A model generated the notes under the pieces. It did no database searches. It had not been told where the DNA came from and saw nothing but the letters and a program-made list of their open reading frames with translations. From Flavobacterium laiguense (GTDB taxonomy: Bacteria; Bacteroidota; Bacteroidia; Flavobacteriales; Flavobacteriaceae): a DNA stretch of 64,000 bases. The first letter of the stretch is position 1, and each line of letters begins with the position of its first letter. Location: contig NZ_QCZH01000011.1 in the NCBI RefSeq assembly GCF_003097655.1, positions 1 through 64,000 on the forward strand, written 5' to 3'. A program made the translations under genes and the position numbers. This document shows positions 63,117-64,000 of this stretch, one piece after another.

Positions 63117-63710
63117 ATGACCACAGAAGAAAAAATATTCAACGCCGCTAGAATTGTATTCCAAAAAAAGGGATTCGCTGGTGCACGCATGCAAGAAATT
63201 GCAGACCAAGCTGGCATCAACAAAGCAATGCTTCATTATTGCTTCAAAAGCAAACAGTTACTTTTTGAAGCCGTTTTTATGAATGCTTTCAGCCAATTGG
63301 CTCCACAAATTAATGAGATTTTCAATTCGGATGCAACGGTTTTTGAGAAAATTAGAAAATTCACGCACAGTTACATTTCGTTTGTCATTGTCAACCCTTA
63401 TTTACCGCCATTTGTAATTCAGGAAATGAACAACAATCCCGAATTTGTAATGTCATTTTTGAATCACAAAAACAAACCCAACCCTACTCCATTACTAGCC
63501 CAAATCGAAAAAGAAATAGCCGATGGAATAATCAAACCCATCCATCCAAAACAGCTTTTATTGGACATTTTTTCGATGACGGTTTTTCCTTTTGCCGCCA
63601 AAATGATGGTGAAAGGAATCATTCAGCTTTCCGAAACAGAATTCAATGAAATGATGGAAGAACGAAAAACTAGCATAGCCGAAACAATCATTAATTCGAT
63701 AAAAAAATGA
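63117..63710 (+). CDS. TetR/AcrR family transcriptional repressor
   Basis: This 197-residue regulator has an N-terminal helix-turn-helix (about 10-55) with FAGARMQEIADQAGINKAMLHYCFKSKQLLFEAVF (split: GARMQEIADQAGINKAMLHY). The C-terminal ligand domain is typical of the CerR/DUF1956 subgroup. It starts 4 bp after a palindromic operator. Its stop codon overlaps the ATG of the TolC gene, so it probably represses its own efflux operon. Confidence 0.9.
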   Translation: MTTEEKIFNAARIVFQKKGFAGARMQEIADQAGINKAMLHYCFKSKQLLFEAVFMNAFSQLAPQINEIFNSDATVFEKIRKFTHSYISFVIVNPYLPPFVIQEMNNNPEFVMSFLNHKNKPNPTPLLAQIEKEIADGIIKPIHPKQLLLDIFSMTVFPFAAKMMVKGIIQLSETEFNEMMEERKTSIAETIINSIKK

Positions 63711-64000
63711 GAACTTCAAAATACACCATTGGCATCTTTTTTTTATTCCCCATTTTTGCTTTAGCACAGCAAAAAATGACACTGGAAAATTGTTATTCTT
63801 TGGTTCATCAAAATTATCCAACAGCCAAACAAATTACATTATTACAGCAAAAATCCGATTACGAAGTGAATGCTTTACAAACTGGAAAACTGCCAAAAAT
63901 AGATTTGAATGCACAAGGAACCTATCAAAATCAAGTTACCGAAATTCCAAATCCATTTGTAACACCACTGAACAAAGACCAATACAAAGCCACTTTAGAT
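63707..64000 (+). CDS. TolC-family outer membrane efflux protein, 5' part only
   Basis: The first 98 codons are inside the window and the gene continues beyond it. A signal peptide (MRTSKYTIGIFFLFPIFALAQ, split: basic MRTSK, hydrophobic IGIFFLFPIFALA) is followed by LENCYSLVHQNYPTAKQ, the start of the TolC helix pattern, and GKLPKIDLNAQGTYQNQ. It overlaps the TetR stop by 4 bp. It is likely the first structural gene of an RND efflux operon controlled by that repressor. Confidence 0.85.
   Translation, partial: MRTSKYTIGIFFLFPIFALAQQKMTLENCYSLVHQNYPTAKQITLLQQKSDYEVNALQTGKLPKIDLNAQGTYQNQVTEIPNPFVTPLNKDQYKATLD

Noticed and set aside
1..64000. CRISPR array, tRNA, rRNA, integrase or prophage genes
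   Set aside because: No regularly spaced direct repeats, no tRNA cloverleaf apart from the tmRNA ends, and no phage or integrase motifs were seen.

Overview
The window reads as chromosome of a member of the Bacteroidota, most likely Flavobacteriaceae close to Flavobacterium. It is AT-rich, genes lack purine-rich ribosome binding sites, and many promoters carry the Bacteroidota -7 element TAnnTTTG. The protein repertoire (PrmA, ClpS, KdsA, FumC, reg_prop-type sensor kinase, split YeeE/YedE pair) also fits. No rRNA, tRNA, CRISPR array, prophage or complete insertion sequence was seen. One tmRNA gene is present, with a GEGNYALAA tag.

Layout. 0.2-1.4 kb: prmA and clpS. 1.7-3.7 kb: a two-gene unit of an alkylglycerol-monooxygenase-like hydroxylase and a lysoplasmalogenase-like protein, a possible ether-lipid cleavage pair. 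4-5 kb: split YeeE/YedE sulfur transporter. 5-14.6 kb: housekeeping and envelope genes (kdsA, small lipoproteins, NlpC/P60-like hydrolase, Smr protein, EamA transporter, cysteine desulfurase). 14.6-17.1 kb: Mla-type lipid transport operon. 17.2-32.5 kb: a long minus-strand cluster of PEP synthase, formate channel, formate dehydrogenase, acetyl-CoA synthetase, 2-oxoacid dehydrogenase E1alpha/E1beta/E2, a stand-alone acyl carrier protein, site-2 protease, phospholipase D-like enzyme and CbpA/CbpM. This looks like a C1/C2/C3 and stress module. 33-45 kb: a large patatin-like protein, an M16 protease, fumarase, a saccharopine-dehydrogenase-like enzyme, a serine hydrolase and ssrA. 46-52.6 kb: two paralogous histidine kinases, a receiver and a receiver-cyclase. 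53-57.2 kb: cytochrome c, small proteins and a GapN-like dehydrogenase. 57.3-63 kb: a sulfane-sulfur locus. The end holds a TetR gene and the start of a TolC-family efflux gene.

Main result. A Crp/Fnr-family regulator (57873-58499) has the same recognition-helix residues (Arg-Glu-x3-Arg) as E. coli CRP, but its effector pocket has lost the ribose-binding Glu and gained cysteines. Three promoters in the window carry a 16-bp CRP-like site ending in TCACA, each centred exactly 29.5 bp upstream of the first base of the -7 box, which is the class II activator position. They serve the split YeeE/YedE genes at 4-5 kb, the TauE/SafE gene, and the CstB-like persulfide dioxygenase-sulfurtransferase. 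The likely reading is a thiosulfate/persulfide regulon spread over about 54 kb, controlled by a Crp/Fnr protein that probably does not sense cAMP.

Non-coding structure. A roughly 200-bp element with 18-bp terminal inverted repeats occurs in three good copies and one decayed copy. One copy is flanked by a 17-bp direct repeat directly upstream of a kinase gene. Several other intergenic palindromes and clear hairpin terminators are listed.
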